9,681 nucleotides of DNA from JASMHC01 sp042092935 (GTDB lineage: Bacteria; Pseudomonadota; Alphaproteobacteria; Rhodobacterales; Rhodobacteraceae). The notes below the pieces were generated by a model that did not search any database, was not told where the DNA came from, and worked only from the letters and a program-made list of their open reading frames with translations. The stretch spans positions 1-9,681 of the forward strand of contig JBELFK010000114.1 in assembly GCA_042092935.1 (NCBI GenBank), written 5' to 3'. This document shows positions 1 to 6,493 of the stretch, one piece after another (position 1 is the stretch's first letter; every line of letters starts with the position of its first letter). The position numbers and the translations under genes were made by a program.

Positions 1-828
1 GCCGCGCAAGGTGTCAGTGCGATCGTTGACGAAAACATGGCTGGTGCCGGTCGTAAGCACGCCGTGGAATCCGGCAAAGACTTAAGCCAAAGGTTGATGA
101 TTGCTTTTGGCGGTAACGGTCCGCTTCACGCGACGCGGGTTGCGCGGCGTGCGCAGGTTGACCGGATACTGATCCCTCAGAACCCCGGTGTTGGGTCCGC
201 CGTGGGTTTTCTGTTCGCGCCCGTTTCTTTTGAAATCGTGCGGTCTCGTTATGCGACATTAGAGGAATTGGACGTCCGCGGTCTCAATGCTTTCTTTGAC
301 GATCTGGCCGCCGAGGCAACTGGTGTCGTCCGTGCGGGCGCGCCAGAACGAGAACTTAGCCAAAGACGCGTCGGCTTTATGCGCTATCACGGCCAAGGGC
401 ATGAGATCGAAATTCCCCTGCCCAATAGGCATCTGACGTCTGCCGACTTGCCGGAACTTCGCACGGTTTTTGAGACAGAATACAGCCGCCAATTCAGTCG
501 TGCGGTGCCCGGCATGACGGTCGAGGTGCTGAACTGGGGGATCGAAGTTGCCTCGCAGGGCAAAGACCTGAAGCGTTTCGGCGCAACAGCCACCAACCAA
601 ACCGCCAAAACACAAGGCAAACGCAGAATTTATTGCGAGATTGCAGGCGAATGGCGTGACGCAGATGTCTATCACCGGTCCACACTCAAGCATGGGGATG
701 CCTTGACCGGACCGGCGCTCATTGTCGAACCACAAACCACGACCTTTGTCAGTTCGGATTTTTCTGCGCGTATAGACGGCGGCGGCAACATCTTGCTTCA
801 ACGCGAAACGGGGGTAACGAATGCGTAA
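1..828 (+). CDS. hyuA: Hydantoinase/oxoprolinase subunit A, C-terminal part (5' truncated by window)
   Basis: The reading frame is open from base 1, so the gene begins upstream; 275 C-terminal residues are present. HyuA proteins usually have about 680-700 residues, so roughly 40% is visible. The family marker AFGGNGPLHA (103-132) matches the conserved AFGGxGPLHA of the hydantoinase A/oxoprolinase domain. It is followed by the typical IPxNPGVGSAxGxLxAP segment (about 166-222). The C-terminal beta-rich region ends with GPALIVEPQTTTFV and a final GGGNILL strand (about 709-795), as in the family. HyuA pairs with HyuB to hydrolyse cyclic amides (hydantoins, N-methylhydantoin, 5-oxoproline) in an ATP-dependent cytoplasmic reaction. 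The N-terminal nucleotide-binding domain lies outside the window. The stop codon lies inside the start of hyuB (8-base overlap). The family is secure; the substrate is not, and related carboxylases share this fold. Confidence 0.92.
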   Translation, partial: AAQGVSAIVDENMAGAGRKHAVESGKDLSQRLMIAFGGNGPLHATRVARRAQVDRILIPQNPGVGSAVGFLFAPVSFEIVRSRYATLEELDVRGLNAFFDDLAAEATGVVRAGAPERELSQRRVGFMRYHGQGHEIEIPLPNRHLTSADLPELRTVFETEYSRQFSRAVPGMTVEVLNWGIEVASQGKDLKRFGATATNQTAKTQGKRRIYCEIAGEWRDADVYHRSTLKHGDALTGPALIVEPQTTTFVSSDFSARIDGGGNILLQRETGVTNA

Positions 829-2470
829 GGCAAACACCCAATTGCAGGTCATGTGGAACCGGCTTCTCGCCGTGGTCGAAGAGCAGGGTCAGGCGCTTAT
901 CCGCGCCGCGTTCAGCCCGATTGTGCGAGAATGCGGAGACATCTCGGCTGGCATTTTTGACGTCAGAGGCAGGATGTTGGCGCAGGCGGTAACGGGTACA
1001 CCTGGACATATCAACACAATGGCCGAGGCCGTGAAGACGCTTCGCAGCCGTTTCGAGCTTCAAGATATGAAGCCCGGCGACATTTATGTGACGAACGATC
1101 CTTGGATTGCCTCGGGGCATCTCAATGATTTCCTATTGATGATGCCCGTATTTTTCAAAGGCGCTGTTGTCGGCTTCACCTCCTGCACCTCTCACCTCGT
1201 TGATCTTGGGGGGCTCGGCATGGGCCCCGAAGGCACGGACATCTACGACGAAGGCCTTTTGATTCCGCCCTGCAAGTTGATGGATGCGGGCGTTCTAAAC
1301 GCGCTTCTGATGGAGATCGTTAAAGCAAACTCTCGCGAACCGGTCGCCAACGAAGGCGATATTTACGCCCTGATCGCCTGCTGCGAAACAGGGGCAAAGC
1401 GGCTTGCCGGGATGATGGCCGAATTTGGCATCGATCATCTGGACACGCTTGCGGATTACATCATCGACACGTCCTATCGCGGGACAGTTGACGCCATATC
1501 GGACCTGCCGAACGGTACATGGAAAAGCATGCTCAAGGTCGACGGTTACGAAAAAGAGATTGCGCTGCATGCCGAATTGACGATTTCTGACGACCGAGTG
1601 TTTCTGAACTTCGATGGAACGTCCGGCCTGTCGAACAAGGGCATAAACGTCCCCCTAAACTATGCCACAGCGTACTCGGTTTTTGCACTGCGATGCATTA
1701 TCGGCCCCGATATTCCGAACAACGCAGGCTCGCTTGCGCCTTTTCAGGTTTCAGCGCCCGCGGATTGCATTCTCAACGCCCAAGCCCCGGCGCCGGTCGC
1801 GATGCGTCATACACTTGGGCAAATGACGCCTGATCTTGTTTACGGGTGTCTTTCCCAAGCGGTGCCGGAACGCGTACCGGCGGAAGGGGCCTCGTGCATG
1901 TATGATTTACCGCTTCGGCACGTCCCAGAGGCCGCGCTGAACGGGTCTGAGCAATTTGCACTTGAGCTGGTGTTCAACGGGGGCACAGGCGCGCGCGCCG
2001 GCCTTGATGGGCTATCTGCAACAGCCTTTCCGTCGGGCGTTTGGGGGTCACAAATTGAATCCTCCGAAGCCGTTGCGCCGGTATTGTTCCTTCGGCGAGA
2101 GTTGAGACAAGACAGCGGTGGCCCGGGGCGTACACGTGGCGGGCTGGGGCAACACATCGAACTGAGGTCCTCAAACGGCGAAGCATTCATAGTATTCTTA
2201 TCAGTCGAACGCGTCCTGAACCCAGCAAAAGGCCGTCACGGCGGCCTTGCCGGTGCCGCCGGTCGCATTCGAATTGGCCACGCGGGCGAAGACCTTCCCA
2301 GCAAGGGTGAAGTGCGCGTACCTGCGGGCGAAACCTTGGTTTTTGAAACCCCGGGCGGCGGCGGTTTCGGACCGCCCGCGCAGCGTGCCACAGACAAGGT
2401 TTTGCGAGACCTGGAAGAAGAGCTCATAAGCAATGAGGCCGCTCGAGACATCTATGGGGTCAAGCGATGA
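821..2470 (+). CDS. hyuB: Hydantoinase/oxoprolinase subunit B
   Basis: This 549-residue protein is a complete hydantoinase B/oxoprolinase subunit, normal for the family (about 500-600). Visible family segments are RECGDISAGIFD (residues 36-47), a TPGHINTM segment (60-67), TNDPWIASGHLND (91-103), the TSHLVDLGGLGMGPEGTDIYDEGL region (123-146), and a GGTGARAGLDG stretch in the second half. A glycine-rich tail ETPGGGGFGPP (509-519) is typical of HyuB C-termini. It acts with HyuA in the cytoplasm to open a cyclic amide ring with ATP hydrolysis. The ATG at 821 overlaps the hyuA stop by 8 bases, and its own stop overlaps the next gene by 4, so it is translationally coupled on both sides. The ribosome binding site is weak (a G-run near 811-814), as expected for a coupled start. 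A and B are separate polypeptides, unlike fused 5-oxoprolinases. Exact substrate unknown. Confidence 0.95.
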   Translation: MRKANTQLQVMWNRLLAVVEEQGQALIRAAFSPIVRECGDISAGIFDVRGRMLAQAVTGTPGHINTMAEAVKTLRSRFELQDMKPGDIYVTNDPWIASGHLNDFLLMMPVFFKGAVVGFTSCTSHLVDLGGLGMGPEGTDIYDEGLLIPPCKLMDAGVLNALLMEIVKANSREPVANEGDIYALIACCETGAKRLAGMMAEFGIDHLDTLADYIIDTSYRGTVDAISDLPNGTWKSMLKVDGYEKEIALHAELTISDDRVFLNFDGTSGLSNKGINVPLNYATAYSVFALRCIIGPDIPNNAGSLAPFQVSAPADCILNAQAPAPVAMRHTLGQMTPDLVYGCLSQAVPERVPAEGASCMYDLPLRHVPEAALNGSEQFALELVFNGGTGARAGLDGLSATAFPSGVWGSQIESSEAVAPVLFLRRELRQDSGGPGRTRGGLGQHIELRSSNGEAFIVFLSVERVLNPAKGRHGGLAGAAGRIRIGHAGEDLPSKGEVRVPAGETLVFETPGGGGFGPPAQRATDKVLRDLEEELISNEAARDIYGVKR

Positions 2471-3549
2471 CGAAGCCAGTTCCACATATCAGCGCGATGT
2501 CGCCCTACGCATTGGCTGAGTTGAACGCGCCTGCCGGCAAGCGTTTGATCTCACTTTCCCAAAACGAAAGCCTCCATCCGCCTAGCCCGATGGCAATTCG
2601 CGCAGCGGCAGATGCTGTTCGCAACGCGCACCTTTACCCAGATCCCGAATGGACAGACTTACGCGCGGTATTGGCTCAACGGCACGACATCCCCGCCGAG
2701 GGCATATTGTGTGGCAATGGCTCGATGGAGTTGATCGCCAGCTTAACCCACGCCTTCGCTGACGCAAATAACGCCGTCTTGGCACCTGCTGATGCCTATC
2801 CGTTTTTCAGGACCGCCGCCCAATTGGCCCAAGCGCGATTTGACATCGCCCCCGAGGATAACTGCACCGTTTCGGTCGATGCTCTGCTAGCGGCCGTTCA
2901 GCCGGATACCAGACTTGTTTTCGTGGCCAATCCCGGCAACCCGACCAGCACACGCCTGCCCCGCAGCGAGTTGCTGCGCCTGCGCAACGGGTTGCGCGAC
3001 GACATCTTGCTGGTCATCGACGAAGCCTATGGCGAATTTTCCGATCACTTGAACGAGCCAATGTTTGATTTGATCAAACGGGGAAATACCGTTGTTTTGC
3101 GCACATTTTCTAAAGCCTATGGACTTGCTGGCATGCGGGTGGGGTGGGGTCTGTTTCCGGAACACGTCGCACACGAAATCCGTAAAGTGATGAACCCTAA
3201 CAACATATCCGTTGCAGGCCAGGCGGCTGCGCGAGCCGCGATTTTAGATCAAGGCTACATGGCCGAAACGGTCCGCATGACGTCAGCATTGCGGCTCCAA
3301 GTGACGCGCCAACTGCGCGATCATGGTTTTGATGTCGCAGAAAGTTTCACGAACTTCATCCTGATCCGGTTTGCCAATCCCGAAATGGCACAAAGTGCTG
3401 ACGCTGCATTGCGCGCCGAGGGGGTGTTTCTGAGACCGCAAGGCGGCGCTGGATTGCCGCACTGCCTGAGAATGACAATCGGTTCGCCCGAAGATTTGGA
3501 ATTTTCGGTGTCGATTCTGAAACGTTGGAAACAGGAAGAAATGGCATGA
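2467..3549 (+). CDS. HisC-like class I/II PLP-dependent aminotransferase
   Basis: A 360-residue fold-type I PLP enzyme closest in layout to histidinol-phosphate aminotransferase (usual length about 350-370). Visible elements: the N-terminal LSQNESLHPPSP substrate segment (30-41), YPDP (57-60), CGNGSMELI cofactor-phosphate loop (82-90), NPGNPTS (155-161) with the PLP-contacting Asn158, VIDEAYGEF (183-191) with Asp185 and Tyr188, and TFSKAYGLAGMRVGW (213-227) with Lys216 as the Schiff-base lysine and Arg224. Arg335 in LRMTIG is the likely substrate carboxylate arginine. It transfers an amino group between an amino acid (or amino phosphate) and a 2-oxo acid in the cytoplasm. It starts with a 4-base ATGA overlap on hyuB and sits among catabolic genes rather than other his genes, so biosynthetic HisC is unlikely. 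It may supply or remove the amino group of the pathway intermediate. CobD-like decarboxylase is a less likely alternative. Confidence 0.88.
   Translation: MTKPVPHISAMSPYALAELNAPAGKRLISLSQNESLHPPSPMAIRAAADAVRNAHLYPDPEWTDLRAVLAQRHDIPAEGILCGNGSMELIASLTHAFADANNAVLAPADAYPFFRTAAQLAQARFDIAPEDNCTVSVDALLAAVQPDTRLVFVANPGNPTSTRLPRSELLRLRNGLRDDILLVIDEAYGEFSDHLNEPMFDLIKRGNTVVLRTFSKAYGLAGMRVGWGLFPEHVAHEIRKVMNPNNISVAGQAAARAAILDQGYMAETVRMTSALRLQVTRQLRDHGFDVAESFTNFILIRFANPEMAQSADAALRAEGVFLRPQGGAGLPHCLRMTIGSPEDLEFSVSILKRWKQEEMA
3533..3538 (+). promoter_or_regulatory. Shine-Dalgarno for the racemase/isomerase gene
   Basis: AGGAAG lies 7 bases before the ATG at 3546. It supports that start, which overlaps the aminotransferase stop as ATGA, over the in-frame ATG at 3525, which would add seven residues and lie upstream of this site. 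Confidence 0.65.
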
Positions 3550-4289
3550 CACAGTCAAGAGGACGCGCCCGTTTCGGTGTTTTGGTCCCGTTCACCAACA
3601 CAAACCTTGAACCTGATATGGTCCTGTTGCGACCAGTCGGAGTGTCCTTGCACTTCGCGCGATTGGGGGGATACGACCGCGATGAAATTCCAGATGCCGA
3701 ACAGATGCATGGTCTTGGGGCCGCTGACATTGCTGAGCCTCTGCGGTTGCTGCAAGGCGTTCGCCCGGACGTTATTTTCTACGGCTGTACCTCGGCGACA
3801 CTGACGCACGGGCCGTCGTTTGATCGCGCACTGGCCGTGCAGATCAAAGCCGAGAGCGGCGCGGAAACCGTCACGGCTGCAGGCGCCTTGGTCTACGCTT
3901 TGACGGCCCTAAACGCCAAGCGCATCGGGTTTGCCTCACCCTATGTCACAGCGATCAACGACAAGGCCATCGCGTTTCTAAGTGATGTGGGGTTTGAAAC
4001 TGTGCAACGTTCGCAAGTCTCCGCTGCACTCGACAACTACGGTCAGGGTGCGCTGGACCCTCAGGCGGTGTTTGATCTCGGGGTGGCCGCAGATCATCCA
4101 GACGCAGAAGCGATTGTGCTATCCTGCACCGATATGCGCAGCGTCGAGGTGATCGCGCCTCTCGAAGCCAAACTGGGCAAACCTGTTGTCACGTCCAATC
4201 AGGCTATGGTGTTTCAAGCCCTGCAACTGACCGGACTTACAGACCGGTTGTCGGGATTTGGCCAGCTATTAGAAGGATCAACGTTGTGA
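3546..4289 (+). CDS. Asp/Glu racemase - maleate cis-trans isomerase - arylmalonate decarboxylase superfamily protein
   Basis: A 247-residue protein with the two-domain Asp/Glu/hydantoin racemase fold. The N-terminal FGVLVPFTNTNLEPD (residues 10-24) corresponds to the substrate-carboxylate loop (PxxNTxxEP) of maleate isomerases. Two catalytic cysteines are present, Cys81 in YGCTSATLTHG and Cys194 in LSCTDMRS, and the GKPVVTSNQAMVFQALQLTG segment (211-230) is typical of the maleate isomerase/arylmalonate decarboxylase branch. Two-cysteine members use both thiols (racemases, maleate isomerase), whereas arylmalonate decarboxylase keeps only the second, so racemase or cis-trans isomerase chemistry is favoured. 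The start was chosen for its ATGA overlap and Shine-Dalgarno. In this operon it could epimerise a hydantoin or amino acid produced around HyuAB, or isomerise an unsaturated dicarboxylate handled by the next gene. Cytoplasmic: no signal peptide or membrane segment. The superfamily is secure; the substrate is not. Confidence 0.87.
   Translation: MTQSRGRARFGVLVPFTNTNLEPDMVLLRPVGVSLHFARLGGYDRDEIPDAEQMHGLGAADIAEPLRLLQGVRPDVIFYGCTSATLTHGPSFDRALAVQIKAESGAETVTAAGALVYALTALNAKRIGFASPYVTAINDKAIAFLSDVGFETVQRSQVSAALDNYGQGALDPQAVFDLGVAADHPDAEAIVLSCTDMRSVEVIAPLEAKLGKPVVTSNQAMVFQALQLTGLTDRLSGFGQLLEGSTL
4271..4277 (+). promoter_or_regulatory. Shine-Dalgarno deciding a GTG start
   Basis: AGAAGGA lies 8 bases before the GTG at 4286. 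It supports a GTG start overlapping the previous stop (GTGA), in line with the 4-base overlaps elsewhere in the operon. Confidence 0.7.
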
Positions 4290-5629
4290 GTGATGACCGC
4301 TTCGCCGCTTTCGTTTTGTCTGACGTTGAAATCCCGCAAAGCGCGTTGGAAATGGCAGCGATACTTCTGATCGACACAATCGGCGTGGCCGCCGGTGCGG
4401 CCGATCTAGAGGCGGGCAGGATCGCACGGGAGCACGCGTTCACCTTTCACAATACCGGAGCCTCGAAGAACGCTGCCCACATGATGTTCGATGGCCGCAA
4501 GGCGTCGGTTCCCGGTGCGGCTTTTGCTGCGGCCACGCAAATCGACAACTTGGACGGCCATGATGGTTTGAATCCAACCAAAGGGCATATCGGGTGCGCG
4601 GTCGTGCCCGCGCTTTTGGCTTTCGCCGAGGCACGTCCGGACTTATCGGCGAGGGAGGCATTGAATACACTGGTCATCGCCTACGAGGTCGCGGCCCGCG
4701 CGGCGTTCTCGTTGCACGCAACCGTCACCGACTATCACACCTCGGGCGCATGGAATGCGCTTGGGGTGGCTGCGCTTGGGTGTCGCCTAAGAGGGGCCAA
4801 CGCCACGCAATTGCGCCATGCGCTTGGGATCGCCGAATATCATGGCCCTCGTAGTCAGATGATGCGCGAAATCGCCAACCCCTCGATGTTGCATGATGGG
4901 TCTGGCATGGGGGCCTTGGTCGGATCGATGGCGGCGCTGATGGCAATGACGGGATTTACCGGCGCTCCGGCGATCACTGTTGAAAACAGGGACGTCGCCA
5001 GTTTTTGGGCCGATTTGGGCGAGGTGTGGACGATCGAAGAAAACTACATCAAGCCTTATCCTGTCTGCCGTTGGGCCCATGCCGCGATAGACGCCTTGTC
5101 GGGGTTAATGCGGGCACATGGGTTTGTCAGCAGTGACGTCGCAAAGGTCGACGTGAATACATTTGCCGAAGCCGCAGCGCTTTTTCCCGACATGCCGTCG
5201 ACCACGTCACAGGCACAATACTCCCTGCCTTTCGCCTTGGCGGTGATGCTAACCCACGGAAAAATCGGCCCCGAGCACGTCTCTGGTCAAGGGCTAAAAG
5301 ATCAAAGCGTTGCGAAGTTGCTGCCGATCATTTCACTACACGAAGACGTGCGCCACTCAGATCGCTTCCCTGTGGGACGCTGGTCTGACGTGATTGTGAC
5401 CCTGACTGACGGGCGCCAGTTTGCCTCGGGCGACATTCACGCACGCGGAGGGCCGGAAGATCCGATGGATATGAACGAAATCGCCGCCAAGTTTCACACG
5501 ATGACCGCGACGCTAAGCGCTGAGCGTTCACACGCGTTGTGGACGATGCGGGATCGATTGCTCGCGCCAGATGCCAAATTTCAGGAATTGACCAAATTGA
5601 CCTTGGCCGCGGCGGAGGGGCGTCGATGA
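4286..5629 (+). CDS. MmgE/PrpD family protein
   Basis: A 447-residue protein of the MmgE/PrpD fold (usual length about 440-480), which includes 2-methylcitrate dehydratase, cis-aconitate decarboxylase and iminodisuccinate epimerase. Visible elements: the N-terminal helix with LIDTIGVAAGA (residues 28-38), the active-site loop NLDGHDGLNPTKGHIGCAVVPALLA (88-112, with Asp90, His92, Asp93 and His101), HTSGAWNALGVAALG (151-165), MLHDGSGMGALVGS (201-214), and the family hallmark KPYPVCRWAH (256-265). It starts with GTG after a good ribosome binding site and overlaps the racemase gene by 4 bases. The canonical DxDDxH loop is changed here to LDGHDG, so the active site may be specialised. Family members act on polycarboxylic acids by dehydration, decarboxylation or epimerisation. 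The neighbouring maleate-isomerase-like gene and D-2-hydroxyacid dehydrogenase suggest a hydroxy or unsaturated dicarboxylate intermediate. The specific reaction cannot be assigned. Confidence 0.9.
   Translation: MSDDRFAAFVLSDVEIPQSALEMAAILLIDTIGVAAGAADLEAGRIAREHAFTFHNTGASKNAAHMMFDGRKASVPGAAFAAATQIDNLDGHDGLNPTKGHIGCAVVPALLAFAEARPDLSAREALNTLVIAYEVAARAAFSLHATVTDYHTSGAWNALGVAALGCRLRGANATQLRHALGIAEYHGPRSQMMREIANPSMLHDGSGMGALVGSMAALMAMTGFTGAPAITVENRDVASFWADLGEVWTIEENYIKPYPVCRWAHAAIDALSGLMRAHGFVSSDVAKVDVNTFAEAAALFPDMPSTTSQAQYSLPFALAVMLTHGKIGPEHVSGQGLKDQSVAKLLPIISLHEDVRHSDRFPVGRWSDVIVTLTDGRQFASGDIHARGGPEDPMDMNEIAAKFHTMTATLSAERSHALWTMRDRLLAPDAKFQELTKLTLAAAEGRR
5614..5619 (+). promoter_or_regulatory. 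Shine-Dalgarno for the dehydrogenase gene
   Basis: GGAGGG lies 6 bases before the ATG at 5626 and fixes that start, which overlaps the MmgE/PrpD stop as ATGA. The frame remains open upstream to 5539, but that part lies over the coding end of the MmgE/PrpD gene. Confidence 0.7.
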
Positions 5630-6445
5630 CCAAGTCGCCTCGTATCGTCCTTCACAACGACAAGACCGACGATCTGGAAAGGCTATTGCTTGCCGCATTT
5701 CCTGACGCTGATTATCGTGCCTGTCAGAGCTACGATGCCTTGCCAGCTTTGATCGAAAGCTATCGCCCGGATATCGTCTATTCCGTGCGTTTCGCAGGTA
5801 CACCGGGGTTTCCGGCTGAGGCCCTGTTCGGGCCCAACGGCCCCAATTGGGTGGCCAATGCGGGGGCCGGTGTCGATCACTTCGGCCATTGGGATGCCGA
5901 GCGCACCATCGTGACAAATGCCGCCGGCGTCGCGGCAGACATGATGGCCGAGTTCGTTTTTGGCGGCTTCCTACACTTCACACTGGATGTCGCGGGTCTA
6001 CAAACGGACAAACAGTCGAAAACATGGAGCGACCGCCGCGTAGTGCCGCTTTCTGGCAAGACGCTTCTAATCATTGGGCTGGGCCATACGGGCCGCGCGA
6101 TNNNNNNNNNNNNNNNNNNNNNNNNNNNNNNNNNNNNNNNNNNNNNNNNNNNNNNNNNNNNNNNNNNNNNNNNNNNNNNNNNNNNNNNNNNNNNNNNNNN
6201 NCGCCCTTTATCGCGCGCTTGTCACTGGCCGCATTTCAGGTGCGGCGCTCGATGTTTTCGAAACCGAGCCCTTGCCCCAAAGCAGCCCACTGTGGGATTT
6301 GGACAATGTGATTATCTCGCCGCATTGTTCATCCGTCTACGACGGGTGGGAAAAAGCGTCATTCGATCTGTTTTTGCGCAACCTGCGTCATTGGACGATG
6401 GGCGAGCCATTGTTCAACGTCGTGCACCCAGACCGAGGCTATTGA
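5626..6445 (+). CDS. D-2-hydroxyacid dehydrogenase (NAD(P)-dependent), interrupted by assembly gap
   Basis: Two pieces of one gene flank a 100-N gap. The 5' piece (5626-6101, 158 residues) holds the N-terminal substrate-domain half, with WVANAGAGVDHF (75-86) matching the family's (V/I)xxxxAGVD motif. It then enters the Rossmann domain at LSGKTLLIIGLGHTGRA, where GLGHTG (151-156) is the GxGxxG dinucleotide loop. The 3' piece (6203-6445, 80 residues) resumes at ALYRALVTGRISGAALDVFETEPLP, the end of the cofactor domain, then SPLWDLDNVIISPHCSS with the catalytic His of the SPH motif. The catalytic Arg and Glu fall in the gap. It reduces a 2-oxo acid to a D-2-hydroxy acid or the reverse, GhrA-like in layout. 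It is the last gene of the operon, starting with an ATGA overlap. Visible residues (238) are about 80-90 short of a normal 310-330. The two pieces lie in different frames across the placeholder, which reflects gap size and not necessarily a frameshift. Confidence 0.88.
6102..6201. other. Assembly gap (100 N)
   Basis: Exactly 100 undetermined bases, the conventional placeholder for a gap of unknown length. It falls inside the dehydrogenase gene. Comparison with the family layout suggests about 240-270 bases are really missing. Confidence 0.99.
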
Positions 6446-6493
6446 TTCAGCGGCGAAAACGGCTGGCCTTCGTTGTGAAGAAACGCGAAACCC

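Noticed and set aside
259..852. 197-codon open frame on the - strand opposite hyuA
   Set aside because: It overlaps a well-supported HyuA coding frame, and its translation shows no domain; it is a shadow frame in GC-rich DNA.
6102..6201. True frameshift or pseudogene in the D-2-hydroxyacid dehydrogenase
   Set aside because: The frame change occurs exactly across a placeholder of unknown length, and both flanks are well conserved, so disruption cannot be claimed.
6446..6493. Terminator between the dehydrogenase and the sulfatase gene
   Set aside because: Only imperfect, bulged pairings (for example TTCGTT with AACGCGAA) are visible, with no U-run; not strong enough to call.
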